A DNA stretch of 64,000 nt from Lachnospiraceae bacterium (GTDB taxonomy: Bacteria > Bacillota > Clostridia > Lachnospirales > Lachnospiraceae): NCBI GenBank assembly GCA_017465475.1, contig JAFTWC010000001.1:54544-118543 (forward strand). Reading direction: 5' to 3'. The notes below the pieces were generated by a model. It was not told the DNA's origin. It did no database searches and saw only the letters and a program-made list of their open reading frames with translations. Made by a program: the position numbers and the translations under genes. This document shows positions 8,582 through 16,684 of this stretch, one piece after another. The stretch's first letter is position 1. Every line of letters begins with the position of its first letter.

Positions 8582-10345
8582 TTACGGCGTCGGACTTGGA
8601 CTCGGGGTCGGGCTCGGTGTTGGTGTCGGCGTCGGCTTTGTCGGGTCCTTTACAATCTTACCGCTGTTTTTACTGGTTACGCTTGCCGTCTCACCGGTAA
8701 CGGAAGACGTATTGGAGATTCTGACACGGATGTAATATCCGATATCACTTTCTTTAATGGTGTATTTACTGTTTGCATATCCGGTACCGGAGGTAATTTC
8801 CGTATAAGTACCGTTTGCTTTGTCACTGCGTTCCCAAGTATAGGTGATCGGTCCGGAAATCGCATTGTTACTGGTGACTGCCGTAATCACACCGCCCGGA
8901 TACAGGGAGGTATTGGAAATCGCTGCATAAGCAACCTTATCATACAAAATCTGATACGGATACTTCTGATATACAGACGGAAGCTCTTCCTTGCTTTCCG
9001 CTGCCACACGGAAAATGAAGTACTTTCCGGTTAATGCCTTACTGCTGCTTACCTTTAAGGTCTTTCCGGCCTTTAAGGTACTCCATTTTACTTCACTGAG
9101 CTCTTCACCGGTTAAATTATCCGGATCATCTACAATGGCATACTGATAATTTATACCGTCTAAGGTAGATGTCTTATTGGTCAGAATCACACCGCTGGTA
9201 CCACTCTTTGTATTCTGATAGGTAATCTGTACATGGTCCGTAATATCCGGATCGGATTTTGTAAACGGAATCAGGATTTTCTCCGTCTTGGAAGCCGACT
9301 TTCTCTCTGCTGCCGCCGTACGGACATATACATAAATTCCCGTTACTTCTCCGCCTTCGTCTTTTTCCACGTGGTACTTGCCCGGATTGGCATCTACCAA
9401 CGCCTTATCTACCTTTTTATTGGCATCCGTCTCCAACACAAGCGGTATTGCCAAGGTGGTCACTCTGCGGTTCGTGGTCGGTAAAATATCATAATCCACC
9501 ACCGGCACTACCATATCACTTCCTGTGGCACTCTTGGCGTAGGTCGGTACAAGGTTCCAATCCTTATCATTTAAGGAAAACTCCATTCCGTTTCGGATGG
9601 AAACCGACATAGTGGCATTGTTTACTGTGACCGTCGGTGCCATGGCAACCTTCTGCAAATACACCTTAGCCTCGGAACTGTAACGTTTACCGAACGTTAC
9701 TGCATTTCCGCTCACCTTATCATTCTGTGCCTTCACTCTGAAATGTAATGGGGCACCCTTGGCATTCATCTGGGCCAGATTCAACTTGTCAAAGGACTGC
9801 CAGTTTCCGGTTTCACCCTTTCTCCACTCGATGGTATCCACATCAAAATATGCGGTTTCCGTACCACCGTTTCTTAAGAAGAACAGAATATATCCGGTTT
9901 CACTGTTGAAGGCCTTGTAGTTTTTATAAACATCCTTCCACAAATCAATATCCACCACATCTGCAGCGGAAATATCGCCTACAAACTCCGCAGTGAGCTT
10001 TTCCTGCGCCTCAATATAACGAGCCGTCACAATAGAATCCTTATCGCCCTTAACATACACACGGGTAGTTAACTTCGGTTTTACCCAGGAGATATCAAAA
10101 ACTGCCTTTCCGTTTGCATCCACCTCTGCCTCTTCCCAAGTCAAGGCATTCGGATTATCCGAATAATAAATCACCGTATTGTTGCCCGCATCCACTTCAA
10201 TTTCTTCATACTCGTAGTCCACCAAAATCGAGGTATCCGGAAGCATGGTAGAATTTCCGGCTGCATACGCCTGTTGTTCGTTTCCGAATAAACACAACGC
10301 TACCGCACCTGCCAGCAACACTGCTCCTTTCCATAATTTCCTCAT
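8582..10345 (-). CDS. Secreted protein with Ig-like/repeat regions and Pro-Thr tail
   Basis: 587 residues. Residues 1-28 are a Sec signal peptide (charged MRKLWKG, hydrophobic core, AYAA cleavage region). The body is beta-rich, with a segment near residues 480-560 (YTWERSDKANGTYTEITSGT) like the Ig-like modules of clostridial surface proteins. It ends in a low-complexity Pro-Thr-Ser stretch with no domain after it. It is the last gene of the leftward flagellar cluster, 15 bases after the preceding gene, and is followed by a strong terminator, so it is probably cotranscribed. A link to flagellum or motility is inferred only from this position. Confidence 0.7.
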   Translation of the reverse strand: MRKLWKGAVLLAGAVALCLFGNEQQAYAAGNSTMLPDTSILVDYEYEEIEVDAGNNTVIYYSDNPNALTWEEAEVDANGKAVFDISWVKPKLTTRVYVKGDKDSIVTARYIEAQEKLTAEFVGDISAADVVDIDLWKDVYKNYKAFNSETGYILFFLRNGGTETAYFDVDTIEWRKGETGNWQSFDKLNLAQMNAKGAPLHFRVKAQNDKVSGNAVTFGKRYSSEAKVYLQKVAMAPTVTVNNATMSVSIRNGMEFSLNDKDWNLVPTYAKSATGSDMVVPVVDYDILPTTNRRVTTLAIPLVLETDANKKVDKALVDANPGKYHVEKDEGGEVTGIYVYVRTAAAERKSASKTEKILIPFTKSDPDITDHVQITYQNTKSGTSGVILTNKTSTLDGINYQYAIVDDPDNLTGEELSEVKWSTLKAGKTLKVSSSKALTGKYFIFRVAAESKEELPSVYQKYPYQILYDKVAYAAISNTSLYPGGVITAVTSNNAISGPITYTWERSDKANGTYTEITSGTGYANSKYTIKESDIGYYIRVRISNTSSVTGETASVTSKNSGKIVKDPTKPTPTPTPSPTPSPSPTP

Positions 10346-10360
10346 AATCTCACTCCTCCT

Positions 10361-10849
10361 TTACTTTTTCTTGTCCATAAAAAACGACTGATCCGAAACC
10401 GCGCCGGCCATATTTTTGTAATAATTGCTTACCGTGCGGTTACTCCGCTTGAAATTCTTAATCTCCTGCTTTTTATCCTTTAAACAAAACTCCAAACGAG
10501 CTTTGTTTTGTTCTTCTAACGTGCAAAGAGCGGCACCTTTTTCCAGTACCGTTTTTATAGTCTGCTGCATCTTACGAATCCGCGGCTCATATTCTTTTTT
10601 ATACTCTTCGATCACCGGCTTTACCTTTGCATATACAGCCTCAAATCCGGCATCAAACTCCGAAATTTTTTGAATATACGGTTCTTTTTTATCCATATAC
10701 TCCGAAAACTCATCCATGGAAAACTTTTCCATAAGAAGGACTCTTTCCTGCCCCTTGGTAAGAGCAAGCAATTCATCCAAATACTGCTCTTTCCTTTGTA
10801 TGGTATCTTCCAATACTTTAAAGCATGTTGAAAACTCTGTCTTGTCCAA
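10361..10849 (-). CDS. FlgN/FliT-like helical protein, probable flagellar chaperone
   Basis: 162 residues starting at a TTG (LDKTEFSTCF) placed 7 bases after GGAGG; the longer frame to 10882 has no good site. The protein is almost wholly helical, with long heptad-like stretches (EEYKKEYEPRIRKMQQTI) and no membrane segment. It lies directly downstream of fliS in a late flagellar operon, the place where FliT-like or second FlgN-like export chaperones are found. That function is inferred from position and shape; sequence recognition is weak. Confidence 0.6.
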   Translation of the reverse strand: MDKTEFSTCFKVLEDTIQRKEQYLDELLALTKGQERVLLMEKFSMDEFSEYMDKKEPYIQKISEFDAGFEAVYAKVKPVIEEYKKEYEPRIRKMQQTIKTVLEKGAALCTLEEQNKARLEFCLKDKKQEIKNFKRSNRTVSNYYKNMAGAVSDQSFFMDKKK

Positions 10850-10915
10850 TATAATACCTCCGCACATCCTCACATAGCGCATTTGTGCTCCCGAAAACAG
10901 TTCCGTTCCCAGTGC

Positions 10916-10953
10916 ACAAGAACAGCCGGGCCTAATCGCACAGCTGCTCTTGT
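10916..10953 (-). other. Hairpin between fliS and the next gene
   Basis: ACAAGAGCAGC pairs with GCTGTTCTTGT over 11 bp with one G-U pair. There is no T run after it, so it is more likely an mRNA processing or stability element than a terminator. Confidence 0.4.
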
Positions 10954-10964
10954 AATCATGTTTC

Positions 10965-11354
10965 TTATTTTACATACATGTTGTTCTTGCGCATAATTTC
11001 TTTCCATACGTCACGCATGGCACGAATCTGTCCCAGAGCTTCCTCCAACAACGTCATATCCTTCTTAATGTTGGACTGTACCAAAAGGCCCATAATGTAC
11101 TCATAGATCGTATCAAAGTCTTTCGCAGTCGGATACTTGAAATCCAAGGTGGAACGGAATTCCGTAATAATATTCTGTACCTTGATGATGTAGGTGCTGG
11201 CCTTCTCATAATCGTTCTTTTCAAGACCCAACATAGCGATGTTACAGAACTTAATTGCTCCGTCATAAAGCATTAAAGTCAACTCCGCCGGCGACGCCGT
11301 GTTAATTCTTGTTCCCTGATATAAACTTGCTGCATTTGTAGGTGGCATAAGCAA
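10965..11354 (-). CDS. fliS: Flagellar export chaperone FliS
   Basis: 129 residues, the normal FliS length. The typical opening LYQGTRINTASPAELTLMLY is present, where FliS proteins carry YxxxxVxTAsPxELxLMLYdG. FliS binds the C-terminal helices of flagellin in the cytoplasm and keeps it unfolded until export. It follows fliD with a 31-base gap, the standard flaG-fliD-fliS order in Firmicutes. Confidence 0.93.
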   Translation of the reverse strand: MLMPPTNAASLYQGTRINTASPAELTLMLYDGAIKFCNIAMLGLEKNDYEKASTYIIKVQNIITEFRSTLDFKYPTAKDFDTIYEYIMGLLVQSNIKKDMTLLEEALGQIRAMRDVWKEIMRKNNMYVK

Positions 11355-11385
11355 ATACCTTCCTTTCCCGTTATTTTATCCTATT

Positions 11386-13704
11386 TTAGTACTGTCCCAT
11401 TCCAAGCATGGAAGCCAAGGAACTGGACTGGCTGCTTAACTTACTGAGTGCCGTTTCCATGGAAGCAAACTGCTTATAGTAACGATCCTCGATATCTGCC
11501 AATCTGTCCTCCTCTTTGCTTAAGGACTCTTTATAGCTGGTTAATTCTTTCGTTAACTGCTTATCGTTGTAGAAGGTAAGGGCACTGCTTAACTCCGTTG
11601 CCTTCATCTTATCCGACATGGTATCGTATAAATTTTTGGAAAGCGTCTGTAACACTTCCATTACGGTTTCCGGATTTTCTTCGATTGCCTTACGAAGCTT
11701 ATCTTCATACATCATTCCGTCCGGATCATCCTGGTCGCCGTAAATATGTAACTTACCCTTTTCCGTGTACTTGGTAGTACAAATACCGAAGGAAGATAAT
11801 GCGTAATCCGTTCCGTCCACATTCACACATCCGTCCAGGGAAGTGCGCATTGCGTTAATCAAGGAACCAAGTGTATTATCTCTGCGGAGTAGGGAATCTT
11901 TAATCTTCGTTTCCCACTTCTCCACTTCCGTCTCACTCATGGCATCCTTCTGCTCATCCGTAAGCGGCTCATAGCCTCTTGCAGATTCTGCATAATAGGC
12001 TTTATTTAACTCATCCAATACTTCGTTGTACTGTTTCACGAAGTCCTTCACCATGTTATACACTTCATCCGTATTCTGGGATACACCAATGGAAATCGTT
12101 TCTCCCGGCTTTGCGGAAACCAAATCCAAATTTAAACCGTTTACCGAAATGGTATTGGTGGAAGACTCAATCACCGCACCGTTTACCGTAACCTTTGCAT
12201 CGGTTGCCGCAAACACGGTCATTCCGCCTGCTCCTGAACCGGAGGTTACCGTAGAACCGTCAATATTTCCGAGGCCGATGGCTTCCAGAGAACCGGTACC
12301 TTCATCAAAACGCTCTGTATCTGCATAGTTGGTAATATGTCCCTCCAATGCATTCGTTGCATCCTGCACCGGAGTATCGCCAAGGCTTGTAAGTTCTGCT
12401 TCCTTCTTCTCCGCAATCACTTCTTTTGCCTTATCTGTTGTGTTGTATCCGGCTGCTTCCTTTTCTGCATGAGCCTGTACCGCATCCGCATAAACATCAT
12501 CATATGCTGCCTGATATTCTGCCTCTTTCGCTTCATAGGCTGTAAGAATAGCTGTTTCCGCATCGGTTAACTGCTCCGCATTCGGATCAGCCTCCGCTGC
12601 TGCTTTCTTTTCCTGAAGCTTCACCACATCCGCATACGTCACATCCTTTAATTCATCCACACCCTCGTAGATTTCCTTAAAGGTGTCGGTCTCATGCATT
12701 TCCTTTGCAGACTTCTCTGCTGCTTCCTTTAATGCCGTAATCTGCTCTGCAGTAAATGCTTTTCCGTAAAGATCATCAATGGCCGTATCGCTTTCTACTG
12801 CTGCCATAATCTGCGCCGTAATATCCGCATTCACTTCTTCTTTTGCTTTCTTTTCTGCAGCGGCATCCGCATTCTTTTTCGCTTGTGCTTCCGCTTTTGT
12901 CATCAAAAGCTGATATGCATCTTTTATTTTCTTCTCGTCATCTTCTAAATCACTTTCTGACTTTGCGAGCACCTCTGCGATTTCAGTCGAATCACTGGCC
13001 TCCAACGTCGCCATCGCATCCTCAACAGCGGTCTTATCACTTGCGGACAATGCGCTGTAGCCTACCAGCTCATAAATACCCTTTCTTGCAGCTCCGCTGG
13101 TGGCATTCTCCGTGCTGGTGGTAATGGAAAACTTATTTTCAATACCGCTTTGTCTGGAACTGATATACAAACACTGTCTTGTCTCGTCAAAGTTCATATT
13201 CAACCCTGCGGATTTGCAGGCATCGGATAAATCCGTGAAGGTTGTATTTTCGTCCACTAAAAGCTCCGCCGTTTTATCTCCGCATGCAATGGAAATATTC
13301 GTTCCCACCGCTATGCCTGCCTCCGCAAGCTTTGACTTGCTGGTAAGCTTTTCGTCGGATGCAAACGTGCCGCCGGTTACATACTGGGCACTTGCCACGG
13401 ACTCTACCGTCACATAGTGGGTACCGATAGGTGCCGATGCACCTGCAGTCGCCTTTACAATACTTTCATTGGAAGATGTGGTTTTCTTTGTCAGGTAATT
13501 ACCCTGGGTTCTCATCTTAGAAAGAGAACCTGTATACAAGGAATAAATCTTTGTATTCAAATCTTTCCACTTTTCCGATGTCCATTCATTCTTTGTAATT
13601 TTATTTTCTACTTTTGTTACTCTTGTCCGCTCCGCAGACATGAGCTGTTTAATGAGCGTATCCGTATCCAATCCGGATACCATGCCCGATAATCCAATGC
13701 CCAT
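11386..13704 (-). CDS. fliD: Flagellar hook-associated protein 2 (filament cap, FliD)
   Basis: 772 residues, against about 470-500 in Bacillus and enterics. The N-terminus GLSGMVSGLDTDTLIKQLMS is diagnostic for FliD, and the C-terminal helical region (SKLSSQSSSLASMLGMGQY) matches the D0/D1 part. FliD caps the filament and folds arriving flagellin. The extra length is a segment of roughly residues 215-470 that is very rich in Ala, Glu, Lys and Asp and is predicted to be helical, inserted into the exposed domain. GGAGG precedes the ATG. Confidence 0.93.
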   Translation of the reverse strand: MGIGLSGMVSGLDTDTLIKQLMSAERTRVTKVENKITKNEWTSEKWKDLNTKIYSLYTGSLSKMRTQGNYLTKKTTSSNESIVKATAGASAPIGTHYVTVESVASAQYVTGGTFASDEKLTSKSKLAEAGIAVGTNISIACGDKTAELLVDENTTFTDLSDACKSAGLNMNFDETRQCLYISSRQSGIENKFSITTSTENATSGAARKGIYELVGYSALSASDKTAVEDAMATLEASDSTEIAEVLAKSESDLEDDEKKIKDAYQLLMTKAEAQAKKNADAAAEKKAKEEVNADITAQIMAAVESDTAIDDLYGKAFTAEQITALKEAAEKSAKEMHETDTFKEIYEGVDELKDVTYADVVKLQEKKAAAEADPNAEQLTDAETAILTAYEAKEAEYQAAYDDVYADAVQAHAEKEAAGYNTTDKAKEVIAEKKEAELTSLGDTPVQDATNALEGHITNYADTERFDEGTGSLEAIGLGNIDGSTVTSGSGAGGMTVFAATDAKVTVNGAVIESSTNTISVNGLNLDLVSAKPGETISIGVSQNTDEVYNMVKDFVKQYNEVLDELNKAYYAESARGYEPLTDEQKDAMSETEVEKWETKIKDSLLRRDNTLGSLINAMRTSLDGCVNVDGTDYALSSFGICTTKYTEKGKLHIYGDQDDPDGMMYEDKLRKAIEENPETVMEVLQTLSKNLYDTMSDKMKATELSSALTFYNDKQLTKELTSYKESLSKEEDRLADIEDRYYKQFASMETALSKLSSQSSSLASMLGMGQY

Positions 13705-13749
13705 ACTAACCTCCGTTTCCCGGTTCCTTCCGAGATGAACCGTAGACTG

Positions 13750-14166
13750 TTATCTCTTTTCGTCTACCATAAGACCTGCCAGCTCCCACATCTTGGAAAG
13801 CATTTCCAAAGTCTCTTCCGGCGGAATTTCACGAATCACTTCTTCTGTCTCTTCATCAATCACCTTAATGGAAACTCTCTTTGTCTCCTCATGGTAAGAG
13901 AACTCACACTTGGTCTTTGCATGACGCATGGTCTTATTTGCATGATCAACTGCATTTTTAATACGTCTGGATGTGGTCTCCTCATTCTCTGCCTGTTCCT
14001 GAGTCTGACCTTCTGCTCCGGTTCCCTTTCCTAACGTAACCGGCACCGACTGTACCGTTCCATTTGGTAATACCGGTTGCGGTTCCGCCTTCGGCTTTAC
14101 CTCCGGGCGGGAAACTGCGGTTTCATTATACACTGCCGTATTCATCATTCCTGCTTCAATTTTCAT
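13750..14166 (-). CDS. flaG: FlaG family protein
   Basis: 138 residues. I start it at MKIEAGMMNTAVYNE (14166), behind GGAGGTG. The C-terminal half (EFSYHEETKRVSIKVIDEE and IREIPPEETLEMLSKMWELA) is the conserved FlaG domain. FlaG affects filament length in several bacteria; its exact function is unclear. The first 60 residues are a disordered Pro/Gln/Glu-rich stretch. The gene heads a flaG-fliD-fliS unit with its own sigma-28 type promoter. Confidence 0.9.
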   Translation of the reverse strand: MKIEAGMMNTAVYNETAVSRPEVKPKAEPQPVLPNGTVQSVPVTLGKGTGAEGQTQEQAENEETTSRRIKNAVDHANKTMRHAKTKCEFSYHEETKRVSIKVIDEETEEVIREIPPEETLEMLSKMWELAGLMVDEKR

Positions 14167-14242
14167 TTTTACACCTCCATGTTCTCTTTTCACGAATCTC
14201 CTGTCGACTCCATTCTGACAGAAAATCTTATCTTTGAAAGTT

Positions 14243-14269
14243 ATATCGGACAAAAACGGTGAAAAATTA
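14243..14269 (-). promoter_or_regulatory. Sigma-28 (SigD) type promoter of flaG-fliD-fliS
   Basis: On the minus strand TAAT (14266-14269), 15 bp, then TCCGATAT (14243-14250), one base from the GCCGATAT consensus. It overlaps the terminator hairpin of csrA. The late-gene sigma factor would transcribe flaG, fliD and fliS from here. Confidence 0.75.
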
Positions 14270-14297
14270 ACCCCTTAAGGGAAAACTTTTCACCGTT
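14255..14297 (-). terminator. Terminator after csrA
   Basis: AACGGTGAAAA pairs with TTTTCACCGTT, with an inner CCCTTAAGGG palindrome, followed by a T run on the minus strand. It starts 10 bases after the csrA stop codon. Confidence 0.75.
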
Positions 14298-14307
14298 TCA
14301 CTACTTT

Positions 14308-14526
14308 TTAAAACATATCCTTTAATACATCCGGCGAAGCTCCGGCAGATACCGCTTCCTTGTTCGCCTCCTGAATTTGCACATAAATCTCCTTGCGGTA
14401 TAACGGCACCGACTTTGGCGCATTAATACCGAGTTTTACCTGTTCTCCTTTAATTTCAAGCACTGTTATCTCTATGTCGTGTCCAATCATAATGGACTCA
14501 TTCATTTTTCTCGACAGGGCCAGCAT
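14308..14526 (-). CDS. csrA: Carbon storage regulator / flagellin translational repressor CsrA
   Basis: 72 residues starting [20 protein letters not shown], the unmistakable CsrA N-terminus. The ATG at 14526 follows GGGGGA. CsrA dimers bind GGA motifs in mRNA leaders; in Firmicutes the main target is flagellin mRNA, and FliW is the antagonist. fliW ends 2 bases upstream, so the two are translated together, as in other Firmicutes. Confidence 0.95.
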   Translation of the reverse strand: MLALSRKMNESIMIGHDIEITVLEIKGEQVKLGINAPKSVPLYRKEIYVQIQEANKEAVSAGASPDVLKDMF

Positions 14527-14528
14527 AT

Positions 14529-14993
14529 CTATTCCCCCTTTGCCTCTTTGCACTTTTTCGCCTGCTCGTATATATTATATTTTATCACATAGTCCGGGTT
14601 TTCTGCAATAATCTGACAACCTTTTTTTGTATCCGCGTTAATAATCAGCGGAGCCTTTAAATTCGCAGTCATCTTTGTAATATCCGACGGCACGCTCAGC
14701 GTAAGAAGAATAATAATATTCTCTTCGGTCAGTTCCCCAAGCGGCAACAATACTTCATCTTCCACAATCGGATTGTAATCCGCCATAACGGACAACGGGC
14801 TGATTACCGGAAGTGCCAGCTCCGGCTCATCCAGGCTCTGAAGCCAGGATATGGTGTTATTTCCGCCCTCTTCATTGTTATACAAAATCGTATAACGCTT
14901 GCAATCCTCAAATCCGATTAATCCGTCCTCAAAGGTAAGCACCTTTTCTTCGTCCAGATTCACTTCCCCAAAATGTCTTGTTTTTACTAACAT
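14529..14993 (-). CDS. fliW: Flagellar assembly factor FliW
   Basis: 154 residues with the FliW pattern: [20 protein letters not shown] at the start and [10 protein letters not shown] next, then the [20 protein letters not shown] core. FliW binds either flagellin or CsrA. When flagellin builds up in the cytoplasm FliW is titrated and CsrA is free to block flagellin translation. It sits immediately before csrA and after flgL. Confidence 0.95.
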   Translation of the reverse strand: MLVKTRHFGEVNLDEEKVLTFEDGLIGFEDCKRYTILYNNEEGGNNTISWLQSLDEPELALPVISPLSVMADYNPIVEDEVLLPLGELTEENIIILLTLSVPSDITKMTANLKAPLIINADTKKGCQIIAENPDYVIKYNIYEQAKKCKEAKGE

Positions 14994-15041
14994 TTTCTAT
15001 TCTCCTTTCGTTTCTCCTACTTCGTTTTTCGTCCCGTCGCT

Positions 15042-16601
15042 TTACAGGAAATCCAATAAAGAAGACTGCACCAATTTGGATGCTGCCGACAGCGACGAAT
15101 TGTAAATGGTTTCTGCCGATGTATATTTTATAATGGTGTCCACCAAATCCACATCTTCATTGGATGACAACAGGTCTTCAAAATCCACCTGCTGGTCGCT
15201 TAAACGATCCTCCGTCAAAAGCAACCGGTTATAACGTCCTCCCAAATCGGACATGGCAACATTTACTTTGTCTTGCATATCAACCGTATCGGACAAACCT
15301 CCGGCAAAGGCTGCCTGCATAATGTCCGTACGCAATGTAAATTCGGAAGTCAGCTGCTCTTTGATTCCCTCCAATGCCTTTCTCTGCTCCGGTGTCAGAT
15401 TGGCATCTTCAAGCATTCTGTCCACTTCCGCCATCTTTTCCTCAGTTTCCTTTACGTCACTTACCGCATTGATAATATCATCAATGGCCCGACCGATGTC
15501 ATGAGTGAATGCCTCGTCCCCCTGGGTGTTGATGGTAAGTTTCTGATTAAAATTCACCTCATACTGTATTTCCTGGCCCTTCTTGGCAGTAATCTCCGGG
15601 TCAATATTATAATTCAAATCCATCTTTTCGAACTCTACCTGCGTACCGTCATCTGCCGTTCTGGTGCAGTTAAAATAGTGTTCCGGACGCAATTCATTGG
15701 TTTTGAATTCATCTTTGGAATAGGTCACATCCACATGCTCGGACTTCCGTATCTTTTCATATACATTTTTACCGAAAATCAATTCTCCGGTTTCCGGAAC
15801 AAAATGAACTTCGTCATCTCCCGGCTGATACACATCCGGATCGGTTAACTTCTTTTCTGCCGTAACCGGCAAATCCTGCTTAATCAAATATCCTTCCGCA
15901 TCCGTACTTCCGTCAGTGTACTGAATGGACACATTCGGTGTCACCACACCGTTTTCTTCCGTACCCTTCACCAAATTTCCGTATCCCAAACGCATGCGAT
16001 ACACCTGAATCTGATTCGGCATCGTCGTATCAAAGGCTCCCGGATCATTTTTATCAAACGCATTGATGTCTACATTGTTTACGGTCTTAAACTCTGCACT
16101 GATATCCTCTCCGGTAAGCGGTTCCGTCATTTTGTACGTATATTCCGTCGTCGCCTCGTTAAACACCAACGGCGTATCGGTCTTATATCCGGAAAATACA
16201 TAGCGGCCGGCATAGTTACTGTTACCTTCCTGATAAATATGCTGCTTTAACTCTTCCAGATTTTCCACAATACTGTTACGGTCCTCCGCCGTCAACGTAT
16301 CGTTAGCACCCTGGTTACAATAGGTGTTCATCTGCCGTAATACCTGATTGATTACACTTAGGGAACTTTCTGTTGTATCCATCCAGGAAAGGGCATCCGG
16401 AATATTTTTATCCACATACTGGTTCAGTTCGGAAAGATTGGTACGAAGTTTTAATGCACGCACCGCAACAATCGGATCATCCGACGGTTTTTGTATTTTC
16501 TTTCCGGTAGAATATTGATTTTCCAAGGTAGAAAGCAGGTTTTTGTTATTATTGATGTTATGTAACACATTGTTTGTCATCATTTTATTGGTAATTCGCA
16601 T
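15042..16601 (-). CDS. flgL: Flagellar hook-associated protein 3 (FlgL)
   Basis: 519 residues. The N-terminus MRITNKMMTNNVLHNINNN and the following segment STGKKIQKPSDDPIVAVRAL are diagnostic of FlgL. The C-terminus (VDTIIKYTSAETIYNSSLSA) matches the D0 helix shared with flagellin. FlgL with FlgK forms the junction between hook and filament. It is longer than enteric FlgL (about 317) because of a larger exposed middle region. GGAGG precedes the ATG. Confidence 0.93.
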   Translation of the reverse strand: MRITNKMMTNNVLHNINNNKNLLSTLENQYSTGKKIQKPSDDPIVAVRALKLRTNLSELNQYVDKNIPDALSWMDTTESSLSVINQVLRQMNTYCNQGANDTLTAEDRNSIVENLEELKQHIYQEGNSNYAGRYVFSGYKTDTPLVFNEATTEYTYKMTEPLTGEDISAEFKTVNNVDINAFDKNDPGAFDTTMPNQIQVYRMRLGYGNLVKGTEENGVVTPNVSIQYTDGSTDAEGYLIKQDLPVTAEKKLTDPDVYQPGDDEVHFVPETGELIFGKNVYEKIRKSEHVDVTYSKDEFKTNELRPEHYFNCTRTADDGTQVEFEKMDLNYNIDPEITAKKGQEIQYEVNFNQKLTINTQGDEAFTHDIGRAIDDIINAVSDVKETEEKMAEVDRMLEDANLTPEQRKALEGIKEQLTSEFTLRTDIMQAAFAGGLSDTVDMQDKVNVAMSDLGGRYNRLLLTEDRLSDQQVDFEDLLSSNEDVDLVDTIIKYTSAETIYNSSLSAASKLVQSSLLDFL

Positions 16602-16684
16602 CGCATCTGCCTCCTTTTCCCATATCCGGACTTACCCTTCCGGACTTTTCTGCCTTACTGTTTGTATCGGCTTTTTTTCGTCTT

